From: an uncultured Thermoanaerobaculum sp.
GTDB lineage: Bacteria > Acidobacteriota > Thermoanaerobaculia > Thermoanaerobaculales > Thermoanaerobaculaceae
Reading direction: 5' to 3'
Assembly (NCBI GenBank): GCA_937934115.1
Contig: CALHAH010000010.1
Coordinates: 1-64,000, forward strand
DNA length: 64,000 nucleotides
Position numbers and translations under genes: made by a program. Positions 42,836 to 51,261 of this stretch are shown here, piece by piece. Every line of letters begins with the position of its first letter. Position 1 is the stretch's first letter. Under the pieces are notes generated by a model. That model saw only the letters and a list, made by a program, of their open reading frames with translations. It did no database searches and was not told the DNA's origin.

Positions 42836-43345
42836 GTGAAACGGGCAACGAAGCTTGCAGCGAGGTCTTTTGACTGGCAGCGGGAGCTGGCGGCAGGCCG
42901 ACCCCTGCTGGAGGTGGTGACCTCCTGTTTTGGCGCTGGGCCGCGATTTGAGGTAGTGAGCCAACGGTGGGTGACCGTGGCGGTTCGTGGCCCTGAGGTT
43001 GAGCGGTTTTCCTGCTACAGGGTGGGGGAAAGTCTCGTTTCGCTCCACGTCGTGCACGTAAACCGCAAGGCCCTCCCCAGGTCCTTTGTGCGGTCGCTCC
43101 TGAACGGGGAAAGGCTGGGCAAGCTACTCCAAGAAGAAGGTTGGGAACGTCGCGGGGTGGAGGTGGCGTTGCGCCGTCAGTTGCCTTTGGTTTTGCGCAG
43201 TGTGCCTTGGGGAAACCGCTTCTTCCCCATGGGGCCATGGTGGGTTCGGCGTTTTTTCCTGAGCGAAGGGGATGCTCCGGCTTTGCGAGTGTGGGAGTTT
43301 TTGCCGGCCAGGGTTTGGGCGGCCCGGGACGAAAGGCGCTCATGA
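42836..43345 (+). CDS. Uncharacterised protein with weak chorismate-lyase-like (UbiC/DUF98) features
   Basis: The protein has 169 residues, without signal or membrane segments. No family is certain. The layout resembles chorismate pyruvate-lyase: an early RPLLEVVTSCFG helix region, a central strand pair around SLVSLHVVHVNRKALPRSFVR, and a C-terminal RRFFLSEGDAPALRVWEFLPA that parallels the UbiC ending (Arg-rich strand, turn with Pro, then E-x-FLPA). This is a by-eye match and weak. The stop overlaps the next start by ATGA; the partner is a benzoate-type CoA ligase. The GTG at 42836 has no strong ribosome site. Confidence 0.6.
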   Translation: MKRATKLAARSFDWQRELAAGRPLLEVVTSCFGAGPRFEVVSQRWVTVAVRGPEVERFSCYRVGESLVSLHVVHVNRKALPRSFVRSLLNGERLGKLLQEEGWERRGVEVALRRQLPLVLRSVPWGNRFFPMGPWWVRRFFLSEGDAPALRVWEFLPARVWAARDERRS

Positions 43346-44829
43346 ACCTACCGGGTAATACTTCGGCTTGGCAGCTTTTGGCCCGGGCAGCGGAAGGGGA
43401 GGGCGGGCAAAACCCGTACCTTTGCACCCTGGAGGGGGTGTGGAGCTACCGTCGGGTCCTGGAGGAGGTGGCGCGCGCCGCGGCTTTTTTTCTGGCGCAA
43501 GGAGGGGAGGTTGGGGAGCGGGTGGTGCTGGCCATGGGGGACAGGACGGAGCTGGTAGTTGCCTTTTGGGCCACCCTGTGGGCCGGGATGGTGGCGGTGC
43601 CGGTGGCCCCGTCCTTTTCTCCGCGGGAGCTGCGGGAAATCCTCGTGGATTCAGGGGCGTCTATGGCTTTGGGGGATGCCACCTCCGCCAAAGCGTTAGC
43701 TCTCGCCGCCGAGGGTCTAGCGGTGCGCTTGTTTTTTTGCGGAGAAAAGGCACCTTGGAGTGCAACTTCCCGCACCGAGTTACCCGTGCCTGGGGATGGC
43801 CGCAAACCAGCCCTCATCCTCTACACTTCCGGAACCACGGGGCGCATGAAGGGGGTGGTGCACAGCCACCGCAACCTGCTGGCAGCGGCAGGTGGCCTGG
43901 GTCCGCAGGTTTTGCACTTGACCCCGGAGGACCGGGTTTTTTCTGCGGCGCGCATGTTCTTTGCCTACGGGCTAGGCAACTCCGTGTACATCCCGGCAGC
44001 GTGCGCTTGCGCTGCAGTGGTGCACCCGGGTCCCGTGCTCCCCGGCGTGGTGCGCGAAATCCTAGAGCGTTTCCGGCCCTCGGTGTTTTTTGCAGTGCCC
44101 AGCCTCTACCGGGCACTGGCGCAGCAACCGGGGGTGCCTTGGAAGAGCGTGCGTTGCGCTGTAAGCGCCGGGGAGAAGCTTTCCCCAGAACTCTGGCAGC
44201 TTTTTACCAAGCGCGCCAAGGTACCGGTTTTGGATGGCTTGGGCATGACCGAAACGCTGCATCACTTCACCTCCAACCGAATAGGGGAGGTGGCGCCGGG
44301 AAGCGTGGGGCGACCGCTTTCCGGGTTTTCCTTGAAGGTGGTGGACGAAAAAGGCTGTCCTGTGGACGAGGGTGAGGTGGGGGAGCTTTGGGTTTCCGGC
44401 CCCTCGGTCATGGAGGGGTATTTCGGGCAACCCGAGAGAACCGCCGCGGTTCTCAAAGATGGTTGGCTCGTTACTGGCGACTTGGTAAGCGTGCGTGGTG
44501 GGTTTGTGTACCACCACGGGCGTCGCGATGATTTGGTCAAGCTTGCGGGAATTGCCGTTTCCTTGACTGAGGTGGAGGCGGTTTTAAAAAACCACCCTGC
44601 GGTGGCCGAGGCGGCGGTGGTGCCCGTACAGCGTGCAGCGGGCATCGTCACCCTGAAGGCATTCATCGTGCCGCAGGCGGGAGCGACTTTTTCCGAGGCC
44701 GAGCTTTACCGCTTTTGTCGCCGCCGCCTGGCTGCCTTCAAGGTCCCGCGGGAGTTTGAGCTCGTACCGAGCTTACCGTACACACCCACCGGCAAACTGC
44801 GGCGGTTTTCCCTGACCACTTCCTGCTGA
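43342..44829 (+). CDS. AMP-forming acyl/aryl-CoA ligase, benzoate-CoA ligase-like
   Basis: The protein has 495 residues of the ANL superfamily. The P-loop LILYTSGTTGRMKGVVHSH, the core DGLGMTETLHHF and the hinge motif GRRDDLVKLAGIAVSLTEVE are seen, with the catalytic Lys in TPTGKLRR at the C-terminus. AARMFFAYGLGNSVYIPAA is characteristic of benzoate/4-hydroxybenzoate CoA ligases. It activates a carboxylate, probably aromatic, as AMP then CoA ester. The ATG at 43342 overlaps the preceding gene, so the two probably act together. Confidence 0.88.
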   Translation: MNLPGNTSAWQLLARAAEGEGGQNPYLCTLEGVWSYRRVLEEVARAAAFFLAQGGEVGERVVLAMGDRTELVVAFWATLWAGMVAVPVAPSFSPRELREILVDSGASMALGDATSAKALALAAEGLAVRLFFCGEKAPWSATSRTELPVPGDGRKPALILYTSGTTGRMKGVVHSHRNLLAAAGGLGPQVLHLTPEDRVFSAARMFFAYGLGNSVYIPAACACAAVVHPGPVLPGVVREILERFRPSVFFAVPSLYRALAQQPGVPWKSVRCAVSAGEKLSPELWQLFTKRAKVPVLDGLGMTETLHHFTSNRIGEVAPGSVGRPLSGFSLKVVDEKGCPVDEGEVGELWVSGPSVMEGYFGQPERTAAVLKDGWLVTGDLVSVRGGFVYHHGRRDDLVKLAGIAVSLTEVEAVLKNHPAVAEAAVVPVQRAAGIVTLKAFIVPQAGATFSEAELYRFCRRRLAAFKVPREFELVPSLPYTPTGKLRRFSLTTSC

Positions 44830-44846
44830 TCTGTTACCATGTCCTC

Positions 44847-45779
44847 ATGCGACGAATACTGGATATCCGCAATGCCAAGGTAGCGGTGGAGCTTACCAAC
44901 CGCTGCAACTTGCGTTGCGGCATGTGCCCCATGAACAAGCTGGGCCGCCCGGACGCCGATATGCCTTGGTGGCTGGTGGAGAAGGTGGCCGCGGAGTTTA
45001 AAAGGCTCGGGATGCGGGTGCACTGGCTCCACGAGATGGGGGAGCCACTTTTGTACCCACGCTTGCCGGAAGCCATTGACCTTTTCCCGGGTTGTTCGGT
45101 TTCCACCAACGCCATGCTTTTGGACGAGGACATGGGGCGAAGGCTTCTTGCCACCACCTTGCACCGCATTCGGCTGTGCGTGGACACCATCAACCCGCGG
45201 GTGTACCCGTTCATCCGGCGGGGCGGCATTTTTGAGGAGGTGGTGGCCAACATCCGCACGTTCCTGGAACTTTCCAAGGGCACGAATATGGTGGTGGAAA
45301 TCCAGCGGATGATCACCACGCAAACGGCCCACGAAAGCGTGCGGGATTTTGTGGCGTTCTTTGAGCTTGCGCGCTATCCGCAGGCCAAGGTCATTGAAAA
45401 AACCTGTGAGCCTTTGGACACCTCCGACGAAACCCCGCTGCATGAAAGCTTTTACGGGTGCTTCCAAGGGTATCCGTTTGCTTGGTTCATCGTTCTGGCC
45501 GATGGTCGCGTCACCCACTGCTGCTACGACGCCCACGGTCAGCAGTGTATTGGCGACCTAAAAACGCAAACCGTGGAAGAAATCCTGCAAAGCGCCAAGC
45601 TTGCCGCCATGATGGAGGCTTTTAAGGCCAAGGACTGGAACGCTTTGCCCCGTTGCGGCGAGTGTTACAAGAACGCCGAGGCGCGGCCTCCCTTTTACGA
45701 CTTTCTCATTGCGTCCGGACGGCGGTTGGAGCGGTCGTTGCCGGTGGTGCCCCTGGCGCGGCGCCTCATTAACCGGTAA
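44847..45779 (+). CDS. Radical SAM protein with SPASM-like C-terminus
   Basis: The protein has 310 residues. The 4Fe-4S/SAM motif CNLRCGMC follows VELTNR. The SAM-binding region is HEMGEPLLYPRLPEAI. The C-terminal region has Cys residues in YGCFQG, HCCYDAHGQQCIGDL and CGECYKNAE, a SPASM-like auxiliary-cluster arrangement with the typical GDLKTQTVEEI loop. The substrate is unknown; related proteins are found near peptide-modifying or cell-envelope genes. It starts 17 bp after the CoA ligase gene and ends 5 bp before a methyltransferase gene. Confidence 0.9.
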   Translation: MRRILDIRNAKVAVELTNRCNLRCGMCPMNKLGRPDADMPWWLVEKVAAEFKRLGMRVHWLHEMGEPLLYPRLPEAIDLFPGCSVSTNAMLLDEDMGRRLLATTLHRIRLCVDTINPRVYPFIRRGGIFEEVVANIRTFLELSKGTNMVVEIQRMITTQTAHESVRDFVAFFELARYPQAKVIEKTCEPLDTSDETPLHESFYGCFQGYPFAWFIVLADGRVTHCCYDAHGQQCIGDLKTQTVEEILQSAKLAAMMEAFKAKDWNALPRCGECYKNAEARPPFYDFLIASGRRLERSLPVVPLARRLINR

Positions 45780-45784
45780 GCACC

Positions 45785-46540
45785 GTGCCTAAGGCCCAGT
45801 GGGGTGAAGACGCGGAGTTTTTTGGTCCCCGGCACGCGTTGCGGGAAAGCCGGATCCTGCAACTGCTGGCGCAAACCCCACCGGGTCTCCACTTGGAGTG
45901 CGCCGCGGGGCTGGGTTCCTTGAGCGAGGCTTTGGCGGCCCGGGGCTTTCGCGTGCTGGCGGTGGACGCTTCCTTAAAGTCTTTGGTTGTAGCTCGCAAA
46001 GTGGCAGGGTCGTTTATCCCGGTGGTGGCCGATGCCTGCCGCCTTCCCTTCCGCGCGGGAACTTTTAGTTCAGCAACTTCTGCCGAGACCCTGGAGCACC
46101 TTGAAAGGGACCGCCAGGCCCTGGCCGAGTTTGCCCGCGTACTGCAAGCGGGCGGGGTGCTTGCGGGGAGCGTGCCCCATGACCCCCAGCAGTGGTCGGC
46201 CTGGGACGAATGGGCTGGGCACCTGCGGCGGTACAGCAGGAGTGATTTGGCACAAAAACTTGCGGAAGCCGGCTTCCAAGCACGCGTTTGGGACTGGGGC
46301 TTTCCATTGGTTCGCCTTTACGACGCCGTCTTCCTTCGGCGCGTTAACCGCAGGCGTTTGCAAATTGTGGGACCCGCAGTCCGGGACCCTAAGCTGCGCT
46401 GGGTGGCAAGGGTCGGGCGCTGGCGGTGGGTGGTGGCGGTGGTACGCTGGCTTTTCAACGTGGACACTCTCTTCGAGGGTTCGGGATACGGGGTGGGGCT
46501 GTTGTTTTTTGCGCAAAAGGGTGAGGCCCCAAAGCCCTGA
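45785..46540 (+). CDS. Class I SAM-dependent methyltransferase
   Basis: The protein has 251 residues. The SAM-binding motif HLECAAGLGSLSEALAARGFRVLAVDAS is followed by the Methyltransf_11 signatures ADACRLPFRAGTFSSATSAETLEHLERDRQALAEFARVL. RLRWV-type hydrophobic residues near the end could associate with membrane. The substrate is not known. The GTG start at 45785 lies 5 bp after the radical SAM stop, so it is co-transcribed with it. Confidence 0.85.
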   Translation: MPKAQWGEDAEFFGPRHALRESRILQLLAQTPPGLHLECAAGLGSLSEALAARGFRVLAVDASLKSLVVARKVAGSFIPVVADACRLPFRAGTFSSATSAETLEHLERDRQALAEFARVLQAGGVLAGSVPHDPQQWSAWDEWAGHLRRYSRSDLAQKLAEAGFQARVWDWGFPLVRLYDAVFLRRVNRRRLQIVGPAVRDPKLRWVARVGRWRWVVAVVRWLFNVDTLFEGSGYGVGLLFFAQKGEAPKP

Positions 46541-46559
46541 CGGTACACTGGAGGGTGGT

Positions 46560-47354
46560 ATGGCCGGGGTCAAAAGCGGCAAGAGAAAGCGATGGGCGTG
46601 GGAAGAAGCGGGGCAGGGCACACCGGTGGTTTTGCTGCACGGCTTTCCCTTTTGCCGGGAGATTTTTCTACCCGTAATGCCGGCCCTGGCGCAGGTGGGG
46701 CGAGTGGTAGCGGTGGACCTGCCAGGTTTTGGGCAGTCGCCCCCTCTTTCCCCTGGCTTTTCCTTGGCGGACGTGGCAAGGGAGATCCTTGAGCTGCTGC
46801 CTGCCTTGGGCTTGGAGCGAGCGGTTTTGGTGGGGCACTCCATGGGCGGGTATGTGGCCTTGGAGGTAGCCGCGCAAAAACCGGGAGCACTTGCCGGCCT
46901 TGTGCTTTTGGCTTCTCACCCGCGGGCAGACAACCCTGAGGCCAAAGCCCGCAGGCAGGAGGGCATCCAAGCCATTCGCCTAGGAAAACGGGGCGAGTTT
47001 CTGGGAAGTTTCTTAGCGAGGCTGTGGAGCCCGTGGACCTTGCAACACGCGCCGCGGTTGCTGCGGGAAGTAGAAGCTATGACCGAGACGGTGTCGGACG
47101 AGGTGCTCGTGGGCTATTTGCAGGCCATGGCCGACCGCCGAGACCACACCGACACGCTGCGAAGACTGCAGGTGCCCGTGGGGGTTGTGGTGGGGGAGGC
47201 CGACCCGCTGATTCCCCAAGGGTTGGCAGCAGATGTGGCGAAGGAGGCCCCTCGCGGGCAGCTGGTGGTGGTCCCAGAGGCAGGGCACTTGCCAACCCTG
47301 GAAAAACCGGTTTTCACAGCCGAAGCTTTGGCGCGCCTGGTACGGGGGACCTGA
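46560..47354 (+). CDS. Alpha/beta-fold hydrolase
   Basis: The protein has 264 residues. TPVVLLHGFPFCREIF supplies the oxyanion-hole HG motif, LVGHSMGGYVALEVA the nucleophile Ser, VGEADPLIP the acid and VPEAGHLPTLEKP the His. This is the ordinary esterase/lactonase-like fold; substrate unknown. An open frame runs upstream into the methyltransferase gene, but the ATG at 46560 is where the conserved fold begins. It is followed 5 bp later by the SRAP gene. Confidence 0.88.
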   Translation: MAGVKSGKRKRWAWEEAGQGTPVVLLHGFPFCREIFLPVMPALAQVGRVVAVDLPGFGQSPPLSPGFSLADVAREILELLPALGLERAVLVGHSMGGYVALEVAAQKPGALAGLVLLASHPRADNPEAKARRQEGIQAIRLGKRGEFLGSFLARLWSPWTLQHAPRLLREVEAMTETVSDEVLVGYLQAMADRRDHTDTLRRLQVPVGVVVGEADPLIPQGLAADVAKEAPRGQLVVVPEAGHLPTLEKPVFTAEALARLVRGT

Positions 47355-47359
47355 GGCAC

Positions 47360-48040
47360 ATGTGCGGGCGCTTCGTGCAGGCCACCCCAGGAGAGGTCAT
47401 TGCCGAGGTTTTTGGCTTGTCCGCGCTGCCCCACCTTACCCCCAGGTACAACCTTGCGCCCAGCCAACCGGCGGCGGTAGTGCGCACGGAAGGTGGCGCA
47501 AGAAAGCTTACCTTTTGCCGCTGGGGCCTTATCCCCTCCTGGGCCAAAGACCCCGGCATCGGCAACCGCCTGATCAACGCCCGCGCCGAAACCCTTGCTG
47601 AAAAACCGGCTTTCCGGCGCGCGTTGCTTTTCCGCCGCTGCGTGGTCCCGGCCACCGGCTTTTACGAGTGGAAGCGGGAGGGTGCCGGCAAGACCCCGTA
47701 CTTTTTTCGCTTGCAAAGCTCCTTGCCTATGGCGTTGGCCGGTCTTTGGGAGCTTTGGCAACCGCCGCAAGGCCCTGCCGTTGAGACCTTTACCATCATT
47801 ACCACGGAAGCCAACGACTTCATGAAAAGCATTCACGACCGCATGCCGGCCATTCTCGCCAGGGAGGCTTTGGACGCCTGGCTGGATCCTTCCTTTCACG
47901 ATGCTGGTTTCCTTCAAACACTGCTCCAGCCGGCACCGGCCGGTTGGTTGCAGGCTTTCCCCGTGGCGCGCCAGGTGAACAACCCGGCTTACGACGTACC
48001 CGATTGTATAGTCGCCGTAGGCCCGGCGATGTCCGGATAA
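47360..48040 (+). CDS. SRAP (YedK/HMCES) family abasic-site DNA-protein crosslinker
   Basis: The protein has 226 residues. The N-terminus MCGRFVQATP makes Cys2 the residue that forms the thiazolidine crosslink with abasic sites in single-stranded DNA after Met removal. RYNLAPSQPAAVV, RWGLIPSWAKDP, NARAETLAEKPAFR, PATGFYEWKRE and IHDRMPAIL are the complete SRAP signature. Its last 52 bp overlap the end of the convergent acyltransferase gene. Confidence 0.96.
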   Translation: MCGRFVQATPGEVIAEVFGLSALPHLTPRYNLAPSQPAAVVRTEGGARKLTFCRWGLIPSWAKDPGIGNRLINARAETLAEKPAFRRALLFRRCVVPATGFYEWKREGAGKTPYFFRLQSSLPMALAGLWELWQPPQGPAVETFTIITTEANDFMKSIHDRMPAILAREALDAWLDPSFHDAGFLQTLLQPAPAGWLQAFPVARQVNNPAYDVPDCIVAVGPAMSG

Positions 48041-48903
48041 CGGCGAAAGCGCCTGTGGTACCAGAAGTACTGCTCGGGATGCGCGCGGATAGCATCTTCT
48101 AAAGCCCGATTGCACGTGGTTGCCACTTCCACCCGCATCTGCTCCTCGTGCCAAGCGGGTGGCAGCGGGAGAGAGCGGAGGTGGAGCTGGTGTCGCCCAC
48201 CCTTTACCCGGTGGCCCACCATCAAAAACAAAGGTGGGCGAAAGCGCGCCGCAATGGCCCCCGGCAAAGGCAAGGTGGAAACCAGCCTGCCAAAAAAGGG
48301 GGCAAAGGTACCGCGGGGCCCGGCGTCTTGATCCGCCACCATCACCACGGTTCGTCCTTGTTGCAAGGATTTGATGATTTCGCGGGGGGCGGTGCGACCC
48401 TTGGAGATGAACTTCACGGCGTCGCCGGGAATGCCGAGGATGAAGCGGTCCACGTAGGGGTTATGCTGCCGCCCCACCAACAGGGCGGAGGGTATGCCCC
48501 GGGCGGCCAGAGCCGTGACGTACAAAGCCCAAGCCCCTAAATGGGCAGTAACCACGATGGCGCCTTTGCCTTCGGCCAAGGCCTCACGCAGTTCCCTCTC
48601 ACCTTCCACCGCGACCAGCTCTCCCACCCGCCGGCGGTCCCGTCCGGCGAAGCGCACAAACTCCGCCACCGTGCGACCAAAGTTGCGACTCGCGGCGGCG
48701 GCCAAGCGCTGGCGTTGGCGCACGGAGAGTTCGGGAAAGGCGATGGCCAGGTTCGCAAGCACGAGCCTCCTGCGGATCCGCAGCCACCAACCCACTTGCC
48801 CCACCAGGGCACCGCAGCTCAAAGCCCACGATCGTGGAAGGGCACGAAAGAAAACGGCCAAAAGCCAAAGCCCGGCGTACTCCGCGAGGTGACGGACCTT
48901 CAT
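47989..48903 (-). CDS. LpxL/HtrB-family lipid A acyltransferase-like protein, possibly altered active site
   Basis: The protein has 304 residues: one N-terminal membrane anchor (LWLLAVFFRALPRSWAL) and the family layout LVLANLAIAFPE, RNFGRTVAEF, KGRTAPREIIKSLQQGRTVVMVADQDAGPRGTFAPFFG. The family catalytic motif is H-x4-D/E; here it reads HLGAWA with His121 but Ala126 in place of the acidic residue. The rest of the protein looks intact. It may be non-catalytic, use another residue, or act on an unusual acceptor. The start overlaps the tyrA stop by ATGA. Confidence 0.85.
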   Translation of the reverse strand: MKVRHLAEYAGLWLLAVFFRALPRSWALSCGALVGQVGWWLRIRRRLVLANLAIAFPELSVRQRQRLAAAASRNFGRTVAEFVRFAGRDRRRVGELVAVEGERELREALAEGKGAIVVTAHLGAWALYVTALAARGIPSALLVGRQHNPYVDRFILGIPGDAVKFISKGRTAPREIIKSLQQGRTVVMVADQDAGPRGTFAPFFGRLVSTLPLPGAIAARFRPPLFLMVGHRVKGGRHQLHLRSLPLPPAWHEEQMRVEVATTCNRALEDAIRAHPEQYFWYHRRFRRYPDIAGPTATIQSGTS

Positions 48904-50006
48904 GGCCGGCCGTTGAGCTCCGGAAGGGCGTGTCGGGCTTCCTGCATGAGCTGGCGGAACCCTTCGCGGTCACCCCTTTCCACGAGCTGCACCAGCTCTT
49001 CCAGGCTTTTTCTGGTGGCATCGTAAACCTGATGGCGATGGGGGTTGAGGCGTTGAATGTCCAGGTACAAGTCGGGGTCCTCGGACAAAACGGAAGCGGC
49101 GGTGGCGGCCTGGCGTTCAAAGGTGGTGGAGGCGCAGAGGGCCAGCTCCCGAGGATCCAAACCGGAAGCCGCGAGGGCGCGGCCGAACACCATGCCGGTA
49201 AGGTGGGCAAGCCCCAAAAGCCACCCCATGAGCCGATCGTGGTGGGCGAAGGGCACGGGGATAACGTGCGTGTAAGGGTGTTGCAAAAGCGGCAGGATGG
49301 TTTGCTCTTCCACTTCCCTCTCCCGGCGGCAGGCCAGGACAAAGGTGAGGGATTGGTATGGCGACTTGCCAGGTCCAAACATGGGGTGAAGGCAGGTCAC
49401 TCGCACCGCCGCTTCGTCAGCTTCCCGCAGTGCTGCTTCCAGATGGGATTTGATGGATGCAATTTCCACCACTACCCCAGGGGGCTTCCTTCGGGAAACC
49501 TCCGAGAGCACCGCTGGGGTGCGGTCCAGGGGCACGGCTACGACGATGAAGGCGTACTGGGATAGGGGCACGTCGGCCAGGCGGGTGTAAAGACCTTCGG
49601 CGGGGGGCACAGGACCCCAAGCCGGGTCCAGAGCGTCCACCTGGTGCCCCACCAGCGTTAGGAACTGGCGGAACCAACCGCCCATGGCTCCGGCACCACC
49701 CACCACCAAAACCTTTTGCCCTCGCTGTCGCCTTAGCTCCACGCCCACCCGATGTTGCCGTTCCACCGAACCCCGAATTACGGCGGCAAAAATCGCCTCC
49801 ATGATTTCCGGGGAAACTCCGCACGCTTCCGCGTGTTGCCGGGCGCGGGTGAGAACCCGGTCTTCCACGTCGCGCACCACCACCGGTAGCCCTTGGGCAG
49901 CTTTTACCTTTCCCACCTGCGCCGCCAGGTCCATGCGCCGGCGCAAAAGCTCCAAAAGCGCGCGATCCACGTCAGCAATGGCGTCCCGAAGTTGCGCGAT
50001 CTTCAT
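48900..50006 (-). CDS. tyrA: Bifunctional chorismate mutase / prephenate dehydrogenase (T-protein)
   Basis: The protein has 368 residues. An AroQ-type chorismate mutase domain fills about residues 1-95 (AQLRDAIADVDRALLELLRRRMDLAAQVGKVKA). A prephenate dehydrogenase domain follows with VLVVGGAGAMGGWFRQFL, VAVPLDRTPAVL, CLHPMFGPG and IPVPFAHHDRLMGWLLGLAHL. It converts chorismate via prephenate toward tyrosine. The ATG at 50006 follows GGAGGGG; an open frame to 50081 is not used. Divergent from selD. Confidence 0.93.
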   Translation of the reverse strand: MKIAQLRDAIADVDRALLELLRRRMDLAAQVGKVKAAQGLPVVVRDVEDRVLTRARQHAEACGVSPEIMEAIFAAVIRGSVERQHRVGVELRRQRGQKVLVVGGAGAMGGWFRQFLTLVGHQVDALDPAWGPVPPAEGLYTRLADVPLSQYAFIVVAVPLDRTPAVLSEVSRRKPPGVVVEIASIKSHLEAALREADEAAVRVTCLHPMFGPGKSPYQSLTFVLACRREREVEEQTILPLLQHPYTHVIPVPFAHHDRLMGWLLGLAHLTGMVFGRALAASGLDPRELALCASTTFERQAATAASVLSEDPDLYLDIQRLNPHRHQVYDATRKSLEELVQLVERGDREGFRQLMQEARHALPELNGRP

Positions 50007-50212
50007 GCGCCCCTCCTCGGGCATGCTAGCGCACTTTGGCAAGGCTTTGGCTTTTTCTCGAGACAAGGGCGGAAAAAACAAGCAGCAGCACCAAGGCTGC
50101 CATCAGCAACTGCAGAGCAGGTGCGTTCGGATGTATGGTGCGCTGGGAAAGCGCCCGCCAAAGCCTTTACGAAAGCCAAAAACCGCGCATTGTGGCGTGG
50201 TAACATCCGGGC

Positions 50213-51259
50213 ATGACGCGGGAGGAGCTCTTTAAGCTCACAGAGCTGGTGAGCTGTGCCGGTTGAGCGGCGAAGCTGGGTCCGGCGGACCTAGCGCAGG
50301 CATTAGCAAACCTCTCCTTTCCTTCGGACCCGCGCGTCCTGGTGGGGGCTGACCGTCTCGACGATGCCGGCATCATGCAAATTTCCTCAGATGTAGCGCT
50401 GGTGCAGACCGTTGACTTTTTCACACCCATTGTGGACGACCCTGAGGATTTTGGCTTCATTGCAGCCATCAATGCCCTTTCGGACATTTACGCCATGGGT
50501 GGTGAGCCCCTCTCAGCGTTAGCCGTAGCCGGGTTTGCTCCGGATGTGGTGCCGGTTTCAGTGCTGGGGGACATCTTCCGTGGCGGCACGCGAGCCTGCG
50601 CAGAGGAAGGGGTGGTGCTTTTAGGAGGCCATACCGTGCGTTCCCCGGAGATCTTTTACGGCCTGGCGGTTACTGGAACCGTGCACCCCCAACGTTTTCT
50701 CACCAAAGCTGGGGCGCAGCCGGGGGACCTCTTGGTCCTCACCAAGCCTTTGGGCACCGGTTTGCTTTCCACCTGGCTTAAGCGCGGGCAAATGCCTCAG
50801 GAGTTTTGCCCCCCCTTCGTGGCTTCCATGAAGGAATCCAACCGGCGGGCTTCCCTCCTTTTGCGGGATTGTGCCCATGCCCTTACCGACATCACCGGTT
50901 TTGGGCTGCTGGGTCATGCGCTGGAACTGGCAGCCGCTTCGGGTGTGCAGCTGGAAATCTGGGTTGCCGCGGTGCCGTCGCTTCCAGGGGCGGAACAGGC
51001 AGCCAACGCCAAGGCCGTAGCTGGGGGTCTCAAAGCCAACCGCGCGTGGGTGCAAGAGCGGGTGCGGGGTTGGGAAGAAATCCCCGAAGCGTGGGCCTTG
51101 ATCCTCTGCGATCCCCAAACCTCCGGTGGGCTTTTGGCCGCCGTACCCCCTTCACGGGGCGACGAGCTTTTGACCCAGCTCCCGCAGGCAGCGGTGATCG
51201 GCACCGTCACCGCGGCAGGTTCTGCGGCCATTCGTCTTACAATGGCTCCCAGGAGGTAG
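50213..51259 (+). CDS. selD: Selenide, water dikinase (SelD) with selenocysteine at codon 18
   Basis: The product is 348 residues when the in-frame TGA at 50264-50266 is read as selenocysteine. SelD makes selenophosphate from selenide and ATP, the selenium donor for selenocysteine. The TGA sits in the active-site motif SCAG-U-AAKLGP, where other SelD proteins have Cys or Sec, and is followed at once by the normal GPADLAQAL, DDAGIMQ and TVDFFTPIVDDPEDFG. DITGFGLLGHALELA, PQTSGGLLAAV and the C-terminal sequence are standard. ORF finders would start this gene at 50342 and lose the catalytic residue. The stop TAG is inside AGGAGGTAG, the ribosome site of the next gene. Confidence 0.93.
50264..50295 (+). 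promoter_or_regulatory. UGA selenocysteine codon and SECIS-like hairpin
   Basis: Directly after the TGA (50264-50266) a perfect 9-bp stem can form (GCTGGGTCC at 50275-50283 with GGACCTAGC at 50287-50295, one G-T pair) closing a GGC triloop at 50284-50286. Bacterial SECIS elements lie at this place and carry guanines in the apical loop about 17 nt past the UGA, as here. SelB recognition is inferred. Confidence 0.75.
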
Positions 51260-51261
51260 CT

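Noticed and set aside
50342-51259. A truncated selD starting at 50342
   Set aside because: This is only the part after the in-frame TGA; the upstream 43 codons match the conserved SelD N-terminus, so the selenoprotein reading is preferred.
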